This document shows, in pieces, positions 35,521-45,610 of a DNA stretch of 64,000 nucleotides. This DNA comes from Alviniconcha marisindica (Eukaryota > Mollusca > Gastropoda > Provannidae), in assembly GCA_018857735.1 (NCBI GenBank), contig JABMCL010003179.1:178501-242500 (forward strand), read 5' to 3'. Below the pieces are notes generated by a model. That model saw nothing but the letters and a program-made list of their open reading frames with translations. It made no database searches and was not told where the DNA came from. Position 1 is the first letter of the stretch; each line of letters begins with the position of its first letter. A program made the translations under genes and the position numbers.

Positions 35521-38500
35521 GCAGATAACCGTTGTTTATCACAACATATGTAAAATGTATTAAGTGCTGGATAAAACTGACCAGATTACCAATGACAAGA
35601 ATATGTAGACAGGCATATGAAATGCTTTTGCTACAATACGAAGCGGGCAAACAGAATTGGTTAAAAGCTGTTTTGGTGGAAAATGGGTTTGGTATTGTCT
35701 GGTTGTGCCAAAGTGTTGGCTATGAGACACATTTTATAGCTGAATTTAAAGACATGCTTATTTGCTGCTACAAGCAAAACTGGCATTCGGAGATGGAAAA
35801 TGCGCCTTGAAGCTGAAAAATATTTAATGTGCATTACAAACAAATGGTTGCGAGGTATGTTTGCTGGGTTTAGATTAAGAGCGTGTGGACGTAAAAGTCA
35901 CAATGGTTTACCACCGAACAACAGGGAGACTTTACCTGCCCAATGTGTGGTCAGGAGAGAGAAGATAAAATACTCTTTGTTTTTCATTGTCAGGACTATA
36001 GACCTGCGAAAGAATTACGGCATATTTGACTCATCTACAGTTCAATCCGGTATAAACTATTTGTTAAGCAATGTCGTGCAGAAAAGACAAAGCTAGCTTC
36101 ACATCCACACGCTCATTTACGTAATCACAACGTACAACTAAACTTAAATCAGTACAGGGACAGCTACCCCTCAACATCCCCCTTACTTTAAATACGATTA
36201 CCTATCAAATAAAATGTACTCATTCAGAACTGGCGCTGAATAATGATCAAATAAAATATATATAAAACAATGTTTAAAAAGAAAATGAGTAACTTAAAAT
36301 GAATTCACCTTCATGTACAAAAGATTAACTGATATTTATAACCCCTTTCCTTGGGAAATAAATAAATACTAATCCTCAGTTTTCACCCTATTCCTTCTAT
36401 GCACAAATCTAAAAAAAATAAGCCAAAGACAAAATAATGCTCATCACCACTTAGCAGTCTAGGCAACAACAGTATACATTCTTATCCTTCCGTTATCCTT
36501 CTAAAACTGTCTTAGACTCTTACTGTCTTGGGACTGTAAACCAAAAAATGAATTTCCTTTCCCATAGTTTCTCCAGTTATGTTTGACATAACCTACACCT
36601 CACCCCTTTCTCCATAATATTCAGTTTCCTTAAAATATATATGTATATAAAATAATACAAACAACAACAGAAAAGTAGAAATTATTCACATAATGAAAAT
36701 TAAATTTAAAAATAAAATTATAAACAAAATAAAGCTTTATTATATATTAGACTACAGTTAAAGGTCTGGTCCAATACAAAAATGCTCTTCCAGCTCAAAT
36801 GTGTTCAGTTGGTAGGTACATTAAAAGTCAGTGTCGTAGTCGGTCATCCACTTTGGTCTGCGACGTGTTCGCTGTGAACGCATTGGTGTATCCAGTGTAC
36901 TGGAAGGCTCTTCCGAGTCTGGTGAACTGGCGGCCGGTGTAGTGTTCACACTCTTCCCAACACCCTCAGGTTCTCCTGGGCTCTGCTGCCAGTCCCTCGT
37001 CTGGTCCTGTGGTTCTGGAACATTCCAGATGCAAGTGGGTCGAATGTGCGCTCTGTTTCTTTGGTACACACCAGCAGTGTCGCCTTCTATGATGTAGGAT
37101 CGTCCTCTTTCTCCACCTCTGTCCCTCCAAGTGCTGGACACTGGTTGTCCGGCTTGGAGTGGAACCAGGTCTCTTGCACGTCTGTTGTAGCTTTGCCTCA
37201 CGGTCTGTTGCCTTCGGGTACGTCTCTTCTGTGCCATTGCTGACTGCTTCTTGTTTACTGGTCGGTTTGTGACCGCTGGAAGTCTGGTTCTTGTCAGTCG
37301 TCCAAACATCAGCTGTGCAGGACTGAGGCCAGTGTCCTGCTAAGGGGTGTTCCTGAGCTCCGGCAGAGCTTCATAAACATCAGTGCCATCTTGCAGACAC
37401 TAGTACATCATGTGCTTGACAGTCTTTACAGCTGCTTCGGCTTTTCAATTGGACTGATGATGACCTGGCGACGACATGGTGTGAACAATGCCCCACTTGT
37501 TGACCATGCTGTGGAATTGAGTGGAGGTGAACTGAGGGCCCTGATCTGAAACGATTTCAGATGGAATACCATATTGGGCAAAATGAACTTGAAGCTTGAT
37601 GATGACGTCCTTGGCTGTCCTGCTGGTACTCGTTTCAGTCGGCCTCGATGAAAGAAGAGAAGTAGTCAACTGTCACGAGGTACTGCCGTCCAGCCAGTTC
37701 AAAGAGATCAATCCCAACTTTCACCCATGGGCTCTGGCCATTGCTGTGCTGCCTCAACGTTTCTTTCTGGTTGTGGGGCTTCATCCGCTGGCATGCCTCA
37801 TAGTGTTCTGCTGTCTGCTTTATGTCTTGGGCCATACCTGGCCAGTACAACAGCTCTCGTGCTCGTCTCAACATGCTGTCATAGCCAAGATGGGCAGAGT
37901 GCAGTCTCTTCTTCATTTCACTTCTCAGAGTGAACGGAATCAGGATTCCCTCCCCCTTCAGGATGATTCCATCTTGATGACTCAGCGTGTCACGGATATC
38001 AAAGTACAGACGGATGGGTTCAGGGACGTCACTCTTCCTGGCTGGCCATCCTTCGTCAATGAATTGAAGGTGTGTCTGTAGAACCGGATCTTTTTGCGTT
38101 GCTTCACGGACCTCCTGTGTTGTCTTGTCTGGGACGTCTAGCAAAGAGTTCATCGCCATCACACGAACATCAATCCCAGGATCAGGAAGAAAAGCACGAC
38201 TCGAGGTGTCTGCAATGAAGAGTTGGCTGCCTTGTATATACTGGAAGGTCACGTCGTATCTGTGCAACCTCATCATCATCAGTGCCTGGATACGGCGGGA
38301 TGCTTGGCTGAGCGGTTTCTTCAAGATGGTAGCCAGTGGTTTGTGGTCATTCTGGATATGCACCTTCCGTCCGTATGTATACTGGTCGAAACGTTCAAGC
38401 CCAAACACCAGTGACAGTGTCTCCTTCTCAATTTGTGCCCATTTCTGCTCCTCTTGGGTGATCGCCCTCGATGCAAACTCAATTGGCCTGCTACCCTGAA

Positions 38501-41500
38501 GAATTGCTGCCCCAAGACCATCTTTGCTGTTGTCTACTTGCAGCACTAGTTCTTTCTCTGGGTCAAAGTACGCCAGTACAGGAGTGTTGGTGACTTTCCT
38601 CTTCACAGCATTCAGTGCCTCATCAGACTCTCGGGACCAGTTCCACACGCTGTCCTTCTTTGTCAATGCCCTGATTGGTTCCAGATCACTGGCGAGGTTT
38701 GGCATGAATTTGGCCATGCCACAAAGTCTTCGAACTCCGTGGTGGTGGTGGTGGCATGTCAAGGATTGCTGCAACCTTCGACCGATCCGGTTGAACTCCT
38801 TCTGCTGAAATCCTGTGGCCCATGAAGGAGATCTCGTCTTGATGAATGGCTGCTTTCGCGTCATTCAATTTGATGTTCTTTTCCTTGCATCTGTTCTGGA
38901 GGCCACTGAGGTTTTCAGAGTGGTCCTTTTCTGCCTCGGCTTGAGTGTCTCCACGTCCAACTACGATGATATCATCTGCCACACAGATGACTCCCTTCAG
39001 CCCATCCAGTGCCTCGGTGAGACGTTTCTGAAAAATCTCACTGCTTACTGACAGCCCAAAGGATAATCGTGCCCAGCGAAACCTGCCAAAAGGTGTGATC
39101 ATGGTTGTCAGCAAACTCGACTGTTCAAACGCACATGCCAGAAAGCTTCTTTCACATCAAGCTTTGTGAAGACTCTAGCGTTGTGGAGGCTGGGCAACAC
39201 ATCTTCCAAGGTTGGCATTTTGAAATGTTCACGCATCAACACTGCATTCAGTGGCTGGGGGTCAATACAAATTCTCAAGGATCCATCTGATTCCTTCCGT
39301 GTGACAGCCATCAGGCTGACCCATGCTGTTGGTTCTTCAACTCTGACAAGGACGCCTCTCTCAACCAGTTCGTTGACCTGCTGACGCACTTCTTCTTGAA
39401 GAGCAATAGGTATGCGACGGCAGGGGAGGACTCTGGGGCGTGCATCAGGGTTGATCCGTAGTTTAGCTTCACCAAGATCTCCCAATGACTCCTTGGTGAC
39501 TGATGCAATGAAAGCGTGCTTGTTGATGGTGACTAGTCCCAGTGCTTGGATCTCGTAGAAGGGTCAGCGTGTCACAAGATAACAACTTAAGAGTTGGAAG
39601 CATTATATTTTCTTCAAATACCATGTCAGGAATCTCGGGGTCTGTCGATCGACGCTACTCTGTCTGTGGTGAAGTATCAGTATTGACCACATCTGTCGTT
39701 CAGCATATCTCGAGATCAGGAAAATTAGCTCTATCCGCCGTCTCCTGACGACGAAAGCCACTGCTCAGCTGTTTTCTTTTGTTCTCAGTCGGCTGGGTTT
39801 CTGCCACAGAATATAAACATCTCAATAAACAAGAGTGCTGCGATGTGTTCTTTCGTTCTAATTTGTTCAGGTCTGTACCATCGTATTCAAGACTTCGATG
39901 TCTGTCAAGAGTGAGGTCTTTGTCTACATCGACAAAACCAACCCCATAGACGTCTCCAGCTTTTCGTCCAACGGCTTGTGGGACTTGCTGAACACATCCG
40001 CTCAGAACCTCGGTGAGGACGACGACGACTCCAAAACCAGAATCAGCTTCAAGGTATTATCAGCTGTGGTAGTAGCCCTTCATTTACGTGGGGCGCTTTC
40101 TGGTGTTATTGTTGTTATATAAAAATAAATAAAAAGTATATATATATATGAGTAATTGCTCTAAGCCTTGTTCTAAAACCAATTATTGTTGGGGGCAAAG
40201 ATAGACAGGCAGATAGGTTGGTAGGTAGGTAGACAAATTGATACTTGATATTGCAAAGGGCCCACCACCGCCAACCAACAAGTCAGATAACGTGCAGCGT
40301 TGACACGTCATCTTATTGGGCGATTCAGCGAAGCTGGTTTGCTAGAGTGAATGCGCTTTGTAGTCTTTCGCGCAACTTGAGAAGTCGCAGCGCACTTCCG
40401 GGCCGATTTCTGAGTAGGCGTTGCTTCACGCTGTGTAAAACCGTGGAAGTTGAACCTAGAATCGCGAAGCAGTACAAATGCCAATACTGTTGCAGTTGTA
40501 AAAATACCGTGGAACGGGGATGATGGGTGAAAAAAAAAGTGTCTGCGTCAGTCGTTTTTTGGCTGACCAGAAGATCGCGAGTTCGTAGAAAAAAATGCGT
40601 TTTGGGGCATCCTATAGCACGAGCAACAAGTTATTGCTTATTGCCAAACACATTACGACTTCGGGCCTCCAAAAATGCCTTTAAAGTTGTCAGTGTAAAA
40701 TTCGCAAATTCACTGACACCGCCTTCCATTGTGAAGAAAGTACGTACCGGAAGTAAAAGCAGCCAAGGGACTTAAGCGATGCCGGCCAAAAGTCAAGGGA
40801 GTTAACAACCCTGCCTGAATCGCCCAATATAAAGAAGACTTTATGCTCACATATCACAATCGTTTGAATCGAGACAGAACTCTTTTTTTTTTACCCGGGG
40901 TGGATGGGCCTCATATTTACGTGCATGCTTGGGCGCTGTGTTGCTCTCTACGTTTGGCCTAGCGGTAAGGCGGTAGGCTGGTAAGCGGAAGGACCTCGGT
41001 TCGATACCGCTTCGGCTCTCCTTTCTCTTCAAAAAGGTTGTGGTTTGTGAACACTGTCTTGTGACTTTGTCCATCACTTCCTACTGAAACATTAAAATGG
41101 CTCTCATCGCTGCCCATCTTAATGCAGAAGTCATTCTGGTGGTGACAGTGTAGCGACAGGTATATAATCTCCCTCTTCCCCCACCTCCATACCCCCTTCC
41201 CCCCCTCCCTAATAAGCCGTACGGTTTCTGTGGACGTTAAGCACCATGTTTACTTACTTACTCACATATCCCCCTCATAGTTCAGGAGCTGTGTGAGAGT
41301 CGAGGTGGCCGTCCTGGGCTGTGCTTCCTAACGAGCCTTCTGGTTTCCGTGGACGTAAAGCAATATTGAACCATGCTTCGGCATTGGTCTCAACTTGTCC
41401 CTAATATGTCAGCCGACATCCGAGGACATTAAGCAACACAACCGAACCGAATGTACCTCCCGATGATGCTGATGGACAAATGGTAGCTCAAATAGCCTAT

Positions 41501-44244
41501 CTTAGTCTTCATCAGCAAACGCCATGTCTTCTTATTGCAAAATCGTTGCTGGTGCTGCTGACAGTTCCCTCACGATGAGTCCCGGGAGAGGCTCTAAGCT
41601 AACCAGACTTTGCCCAAACAAGAATATGTGAAAATCTATCATTGTCGCGACAAACACGTGTTTGTCGTGACAGAACTTTTGTCGCGACAAAAATGATACT
41701 TGTGGCACTCCCTCCAATGATAAAAATCATGATCATGATAGCGTCTTTTCAGCCAATGGGAAGGACTGCCGTCAGGTATGTCATTTACCGCATTAAGGGC
41801 AGGTAAGGGGTTAATGTATTGTTTTAGTCTGGGTCTGAAAGCGAGCCGTTTCGGTTGTATGTCGGAGGAGGACCCTCCGAACTTCATGCGGTCGGACCCA
41901 TCCGTCTTAAATGTAATAGCTGCCAGACAGTACAGCCAAAAATGACATGGAGGTGACATTGGAAATCAACTCGAAGGTAACCACCATTTCTGCTTGGTAC
42001 ATAGCACCATTTGCAAAGTGTGTGTGCGTCCAAATGGCGGGCGCTTATTGCCGGCTGGCGGATGCGGTTCATCCGTTTGGAATATACCACGCTGTATTTT
42101 GAGTGGACAGACTGAAACCGACGCCGTACAGCCATGCTGACACATATCAGTTTGAGACCAGGTTCGGACAGTCCTCCTGTACCACACGCCTGAAACGGCT
42201 CGTGTATCAGCGCCTGTCTTTTAGGCTCGGGCAAAGTAACATTTAATCCTGTTTCTTGATCTTGTGTGTGTGTGTGTATGTGTGTGTGTATGTGTTCAAC
42301 CAGCTTCAGCTTCAACGCCGTCGCAGCTTTTACATCCTCAATATCATCCTTCCCGTCCTCTTCCTGTCGGTGACGTCATCGCTGACGTTCGCGTTGCCAA
42401 GCGACGCTGGAGAGAAGATGGGTCTGTCCATCACGGTGCTGCTGGCCTATGCCGTCTACCTCACCCTGGTCACCGACTCTATGCCAGACACCTCTGTGCA
42501 GGTGACAGCAGTGCTGTTGTGGTTACTATTGCCATGGCCGTGAAGTTCTTTATTATCGTTGTGGTCACAGCCAGTTCCGTCAGCATCGTCATTCACATCC
42601 TCATTATTGCCATGTTGGTGGCGCGCATAATAATCGTCGTCGATATCATTGACAACAGTAACAGAGTAAGAACATGGAAAAAGAGTGTGCTGTAGTGATA
42701 GTGGCGTCGTCACCACTCCCAGTGGTAGACCAGTGCATTATTACTATTGATCGCTTTTACATAGCACTTGGTGCTGACGGTGTACCTCGTGTTGTCTTTA
42801 CAGATCTCTGCCTTAAAGGTGCACCTGGTGTTCTTTTTTCAGATCTCAGTACTGATGGTGTACCTGGTGTTGTTACTACAGATCTCGGGGCTGATCGTGT
42901 TCCTGGTGTTGTCATTACAGATCTCGGTGCTGAAGGTGTACCAGGTGTTGTCATTTCAGATCTGAATGCTAATGGTGTACTGGTGCTTTTATTACAGATC
43001 TCGGCCCTGTTTGTCATTACAGATTTCGGCCCTGAAGGTGTACAGTACCCAATGCTGTCATCACAGATCTCAGTACTGATGGTGGACATGGTGTTGTCAT
43101 TACAGATCTCAGTGTTGACATGTACCTGGTGTTGTCATTACAGATCTCAGCATCGTCATTCACATCCTCATTATTGCCATGTTTAGTACACCACCATTAC
43201 GTTGGTGGTGCGCATAATAATCCCTGGTGTACCTGGTGTTGTCATTGCAGATCTGTGCTGACGGTGTACCTGGCGTTGTCATTGCAGATCTCAGTGCTGA
43301 CGGTGTACCTGGCGTTGTCATTGCAGATCTCAGTAATGATGGTGGACCTGGTGTTGTCATTACAGATCTCAGTGCTGACGGTGTACCTGGTGTTGTCATT
43401 ACAGATCTCAGTGCTGACGGCGTACCTGGTGTTGTCATTACAGATCTCAGTGCTGACGGTGTACCTGGTGTTGTCATTACAGATCTGTGCTGACGGTGTA
43501 CCTGGTGTTGTCATTACAGATCTGTGCTGACGGTGTACCTGGTGTTGTCATTACAGATCTCAGTGCTGACGGCGTACCTGGTGTTGTCATTACAGATCTC
43601 AGTGCTGACGGTGTACCTGGTGTTGTCATTACAGATCTGTGCTGACGGTGTACCTGGTGTTGTCATTACAGATCTCAGTGCTGACGGCGTACCTGGTGTT
43701 GTCATTACAGATCTCAGTGCTGACGGTGTACCTGGTGATGCTTCTGGCAGTGACGGCTGCCAGTGTCGTCCTATCTGTCCTCATCCTTCGCTTCCACCAC
43801 AGACCCAACTCCTCCCCAGTCACCGGTTGCCTGGCAAGCTTCACGCTGGCGCTGAGGAGGGTGCTGTGCATGGGGGAATTTCAGCCTGGAGCCGGGGAGG
43901 AAGAACGCAGTGGAGGACAAGGTGTGCAAGACAAAGAAAGGGGTGGTAAAAGTCCCGCCAACGTGAAGTTGGCCGACTCCCTGATGCTTGGACAGACCCA
44001 AGACGGCGTGGTGAAGCGCCACACGAAGAACTCGGTCAGTCCTGAAGGGTCATGGATGGGTTCTGTACCGCCGCTGACCCGCCACGAGAAGAGGAGCTCT
44101 GTGAGCGGGCCAATGGCAGCTGAGACATTGGACAAGTTCATCTTTCTGCTCTTCACCTTCATCAGCTTGGGCAGCACTGCCATCTGTCTGATTGTTCTTA
44201 TCGTTGGTGCCACGCAACAGGAAAAAGACACCTCGTTGACATGA
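31785..44244 (+). CDS. Nicotinic acetylcholine receptor-like Cys-loop subunit (7 exons, 471 aa)
   Basis: This entry spans the whole gene, introns included; exons are listed separately and all phases agree. The product would be one subunit of a pentameric ligand-gated cation channel in the plasma membrane. Visible features are a signal peptide ending near residue 24, the loop WLPDIVV, and a Cys-loop with exactly 13 residues between cysteines ([15 protein letters not shown]). Then come M1, M2 ([16 protein letters not shown], with Glu at -1' and Leu at 9'), M3, a cytoplasmic loop of only about 110 residues, M4 and a short C-tail. The vicinal Cys pair of alpha subunits is absent, and the loop B tryptophan is not at its usual place, so it is a non-alpha or divergent lineage-specific subunit. 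Invertebrate nAChR families are large and I do not assign an orthologue. Confidence 0.92.
32588..32640 (+). mobile_element. Possible stem-loop retroposon tail related to families B/C
   Basis: GTCCTGT..GGTTG..ACAGGAC is followed by GTTAAACTCCCAAAA, the same architecture as the family B/C 3' end. No target duplication was recognised. Confidence 0.45.
32738..32899. repeat. (GT)n/(GCGT)n microsatellite
   Basis: The run ends six bases before the exon 2 acceptor, so length change here could affect that splice site. Confidence 0.96.
32906..32958 (+). CDS. nAChR-like subunit, exon 2
   Basis: 53 nt: [18 protein letters not shown], the beta-2 strand, leading to the Trp codon split across the intron (phase 2). 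The acceptor (TTCAACAG) comes directly after a long GT/GCGT microsatellite. The donor is TG|GTAAGT. Confidence 0.88.
33220..33533. repeat. 39-bp tandem repeat, eight copies (intron 2)
   Basis: Units read 'tactacgacatttcgacag' then 'ataattatgtctttatcaga'; the last is 36 bp. The complement (gataaagac..gtcgaaatgtcg) resembles the 3' motif of Penelope-like elements. A similar 'ctgatgaaga..gtagacgttttccttgttct' occurs at ~33739-33780, and its inverted partner at ~33120-33165, so the array sits in a foldback. Confidence 0.85.
33642..33708. repeat. (TA)n microsatellite
   Basis: Pure TA run inside intron 2. Confidence 0.97.
34080..34700 (-). mobile_element. LINE relic with RNase H domain (intron 2, antisense)
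   Basis: The minus strand contains [25 protein letters not shown], the C-terminal RNase H motif of I/Jockey-type non-LTR elements. It is followed by a decayed C-terminal segment (~34090-34370: [18 protein letters not shown]) with frameshifts. The RT part is not present. Confidence 0.8.
34848..34992 (+). CDS. nAChR-like subunit, exon 3
   Basis: 145 nt, completing W and encoding DDEYLSW.. to GYDNLK. It holds the WLPDIVV motif conserved in Cys-loop receptors and an NIS glycosylation site. The acceptor is CTTTTAG, the donor AAG|GTATCT, phase 0. Confidence 0.9.
35046..35156. repeat. (GCGT)n/(GT)n microsatellite
   Basis: About 110 bp of GCGT then GT, inside the short intron 3. Confidence 0.97.
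35300..35398 (+). CDS. nAChR-like subunit, exon 4 (first half of Cys-loop)
   Basis: 99 nt, phase 0, ending at ..[13 protein letters not shown]. The first Cys-loop cysteine is here; the second lies in the next exon, 4.5 kb away. The donor is CAG|GTAGGT. Confidence 0.93.
35438..35519. repeat. (CT)n microsatellite
   Basis: Pure CT run about 40 bp after the exon 4 donor. Confidence 0.97.
35555..36095 (+). mobile_element. LINE C-terminal relic (intron 4)
   Basis: Frames such as [40 protein letters not shown] and [20 protein letters not shown], then a decayed Cys/His motif region, form a familiar non-LTR retroelement C-terminus. The pieces are in different frames and no RT core remains. Confidence 0.75.
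36096..36820. other. AT-rich intron 4 sequence
   Basis: It might hold the 3' LTR of the antisense gypsy relic, but no matching second LTR exists in the window. Confidence 0.35.
36821..39510 (-). mobile_element. Ty3/gypsy-type LTR retrotransposon relic, antisense in intron 4
   Basis: On the minus strand the pol domains are in canonical order, with frame breaks. The RT start (39108-39485: [15 protein letters not shown]) precedes the RT catalytic part (38686-39114: [24 protein letters not shown]). RNase H (to ~38250: [20 protein letters not shown]) follows, then the zinc-binding and core integrase (37635-38000: [23 protein letters not shown]) and the integrase continuation (37445-37669: [12 protein letters not shown]). 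A basic C-terminus ends at 36832. The RT-RNase H-IN order and the IADD/VADD type box fit K02A2.6-like gypsy elements. Gag, protease and LTRs are missing or unrecognised. Frameshifts near 39108, 38740, 37650 and 37400 and in-frame stops make it inactive. Confidence 0.92.
39871..40053 (+). CDS. nAChR-like subunit, exon 5 (second Cys-loop cysteine, loop C)
   Basis: 183 nt, phase 0, from [12 protein letters not shown] to SKTRISFK. The loop C region ([15 protein letters not shown]) has no vicinal cysteines and no binding tyrosines. The acceptor is TTTGTTCAG, the donor AAG|GTATTA. Confidence 0.92.
40856..40945 (+). repeat. Dispersed repeat F fragment (intron 5)
   Basis: Matches 'cgtttgaatcgagac.gaact' and 'ggggtggat..ttacgtgc' of the copies at 5640 and 17845. 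Confidence 0.75.
40951..41272 (+). mobile_element. Full-length-looking tRNA-derived SINE with family B tail (intron 5)
   Basis: The tRNA-like head has A-box TGGCCTAGCGG (40957) and B-box GGTTCGATACC (40998). A body shared with 13350-13505 follows, then a C/T-rich tract, the stem-loop CCCTCCC..GGTTTC..GGACG, GTTAAGCACCATG and (TTAC)n. This suggests the shorter family B copies are 5'-truncated versions of such a unit. No target duplication is obvious. Confidence 0.7.
41273..41450 (+). mobile_element. SINE-like element, family E (copy 3)
   Basis: It follows directly on the (TTAC)n tail of the preceding SINE, as if inserted into it. It carries both stem-loops and ends ATTAAGCAACACAACC. Confidence 0.8.
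41643..41672. repeat. 30-bp palindrome centred on CACGTG
   Basis: TGTCGCGACAAACAC pairs with GTGTTTGTCGTGACA, one mismatch. A third TTGTCGCGACAAA follows at 41680. Confidence 0.9.
42304..42501 (+). CDS. nAChR-like subunit, exon 6 (M1 and M2)
   Basis: 198 nt, phase 0. It encodes [18 protein letters not shown] (start of M1) through M2 and PDTSVQ. M2 keeps Glu at -1', Lys 0', Thr 6', Leu 9' and Val 13', and has Asp at 20', a cation-channel pattern; Gly at 2' is unusual. The acceptor CAG follows a GT microsatellite, and a second CAG six bases downstream is a possible alternative. Confidence 0.93.
42771..43710 (+). repeat. Tandem array of duplicated exon-7 3' splice sites
   Basis: Each unit is CAG + ATCTCAGTGCTGACGGTG.. 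+ a short pyrimidine-containing stretch. It reproduces the exon-7 acceptor and its first ~36 coding bases. CAG(A)TCT motifs start at 42801, 42840, 42879, 42918, 42957, 42995, 43020, 43064, 43103, 43141, 43248, 43285, 43324, 43363, 43402, 43441, 43480, 43517, 43554, 43593, 43632, 43669 and 43708. Spacing is mostly 39 bp, with 37-bp units at 43248, 43480, 43517 and 43632. Upstream copies are more diverged. A copy of intron sequence from ~42585-42640 interrupts at 43148-43225. Confidence 0.95.
43711..44244 (+). CDS. nAChR-like subunit, exon 7 (M3, cytoplasmic loop, M4, stop)
   Basis: 534 nt including TGA at 44242. M3 is [20 protein letters not shown].. ending LRFHHRP, the usual HHR boundary. The cytoplasmic loop is short, Gly/Ser/Glu-rich and poorly conserved. 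M4 is [20 protein letters not shown]. The 3' splice site is the last of at least 23 tandem copies of itself (42771-43710). The choice of 43711 rests on phase and on continuity of M3 with the family. Confidence 0.9.
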   Translation: MSVLTVYLVMLLAVTAASVVLSVLILRFHHRPNSSPVTGCLASFTLALRRVLCMGEFQPGAGEEERSGGQGVQDKERGGKSPANVKLADSLMLGQTQDGVVKRHTKNSVSPEGSWMGSVPPLTRHEKRSSVSGPMAAETLDKFIFLLFTFISLGSTAICLIVLIVGATQQEKDTSLT

Positions 44245-45606
44245 TTCTTGCAGACAGCTTGAAGACACTCACAGAAGTGCGCCTGTGTGTGTGTACAGAC
44301 ACAGATACAGGCACACACACACACACATACACGTGCCCACACTCTTGGGCACCCACACACAAACACGTGTTTGTTCGTCTATGGCCAAAACATTTCCGTT
44401 GGTATTTTCTTGGACACGATTTTATTGAAACATTTTAATTTGAATATGGCTCTGTTATTTGCCATTATGCATTGTGCAACATTTATGTTTTGTTTTTAAT
44501 AATTGTTTCTGCCTATTCATTTATTTTCATATTTTATAGGCATATTCTAGTTTGTATTGTAGCACTGATATTTGCCAATAATCATTTTATATAACATTTT
44601 AAATTTTATTGCCCTATGTGGTTGACTGGGTTCAAAGCAAAAGCTAATTTTATTGTTGTTTCTGTCCATTCCTTTAAAAAAATCTTCGAGTACTGATAAA
44701 TAAACAGAATTGTCAAAAGTATAAGCATATCCTTGGAAGCTTTTTATCAGTGGTAATATTGGTGGGACTAAATCTTTCAAAATTTGTGTCTGATGCTTGT
44801 ATGTGTCATAGGTTAAAGTTTGTTTCATATTTCTGAATGGACTGATTTTGTGGATTTGACTTGAGAAAAGGTTTAATAATAATAAAAAATAATTTATGTA
44901 GTTGTACAGCACAAATTCTTGTCCACAGAGACACACTGTTCTAAGCACATACCTGCACACATACACACAGGCACCAGCCCACACGAGCATACTTACTACA
45001 TATATATAAGAAGAGTTTTCAGTTCTATTCAGTAACACTTCGTTCATACCACCCTCAAGGGGCAATTCCATCTGATGGGCTCATAAAGACAAAAAATTAA
45101 AACAACGATAATACGAACAGATAAAGTACACAGGTAAATAACTTGGAACACTAATCATAGTTATGGCAGCAACCAACCATTACATGGAAATACAAGAAGC
45201 TGCCAACACAAAGTGAACAATATCATTTGATCAAATCAGTTCACACACAAACATGATCATTTGAATGATTAATCAAGTATATCCAAGCAGCAGTATCAGA
45301 ATGTGTTGCTGAAAAAAAGAAAGAAAAACGGCAGCCACCTTCACAAGGTAACTACAGCCGCAGAACCGACAAGCTACACATTGGGGATCTCAAAAGTTCC
45401 TTCTCTACTACACCACTGTTTGTATGCTTGTCAAATGCACAAACATGGCTACATACATGAAACCATCTTTCATTATGTATCTTGTGTATATCAAGTGGAA
45501 CAACTGACTCATTTTGGGATGACAAGAGACCATTCATGGAACACTGCACTGGCAAAGGATGTTTCCAATTATTTAATGTTACCTGTTCGCATGAGCTTTG
45601 GTGACC
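44245..45606 (+). other. 3' flank / probable 3' UTR of the receptor gene
   Basis: A (CA)n run lies at ~44312-44331. AATAAA signals occur at 44699 and in the AT-rich region near 44875-44890. I see no further coding signal. Confidence 0.5.
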
Positions 45607-45610
45607 TTAA

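Noticed and set aside
36821..39510. An intact endogenous retrovirus or active gypsy element
   Set aside because: Several frameshifts, no gag, protease, envelope or paired LTRs; it is a relic.
43120..43949. A separate protein of [13 protein letters not shown] or [13 protein letters not shown] repeats
   Set aside because: The frames arise from the duplicated splice-acceptor array inside intron 6. Only the last unit continues into M3 of the receptor.
44547..45071. 174-codon minus-strand open frame in the receptor 3' flank
   Set aside because: AT-rich antisense frame with no motif; probably 3' UTR sequence.
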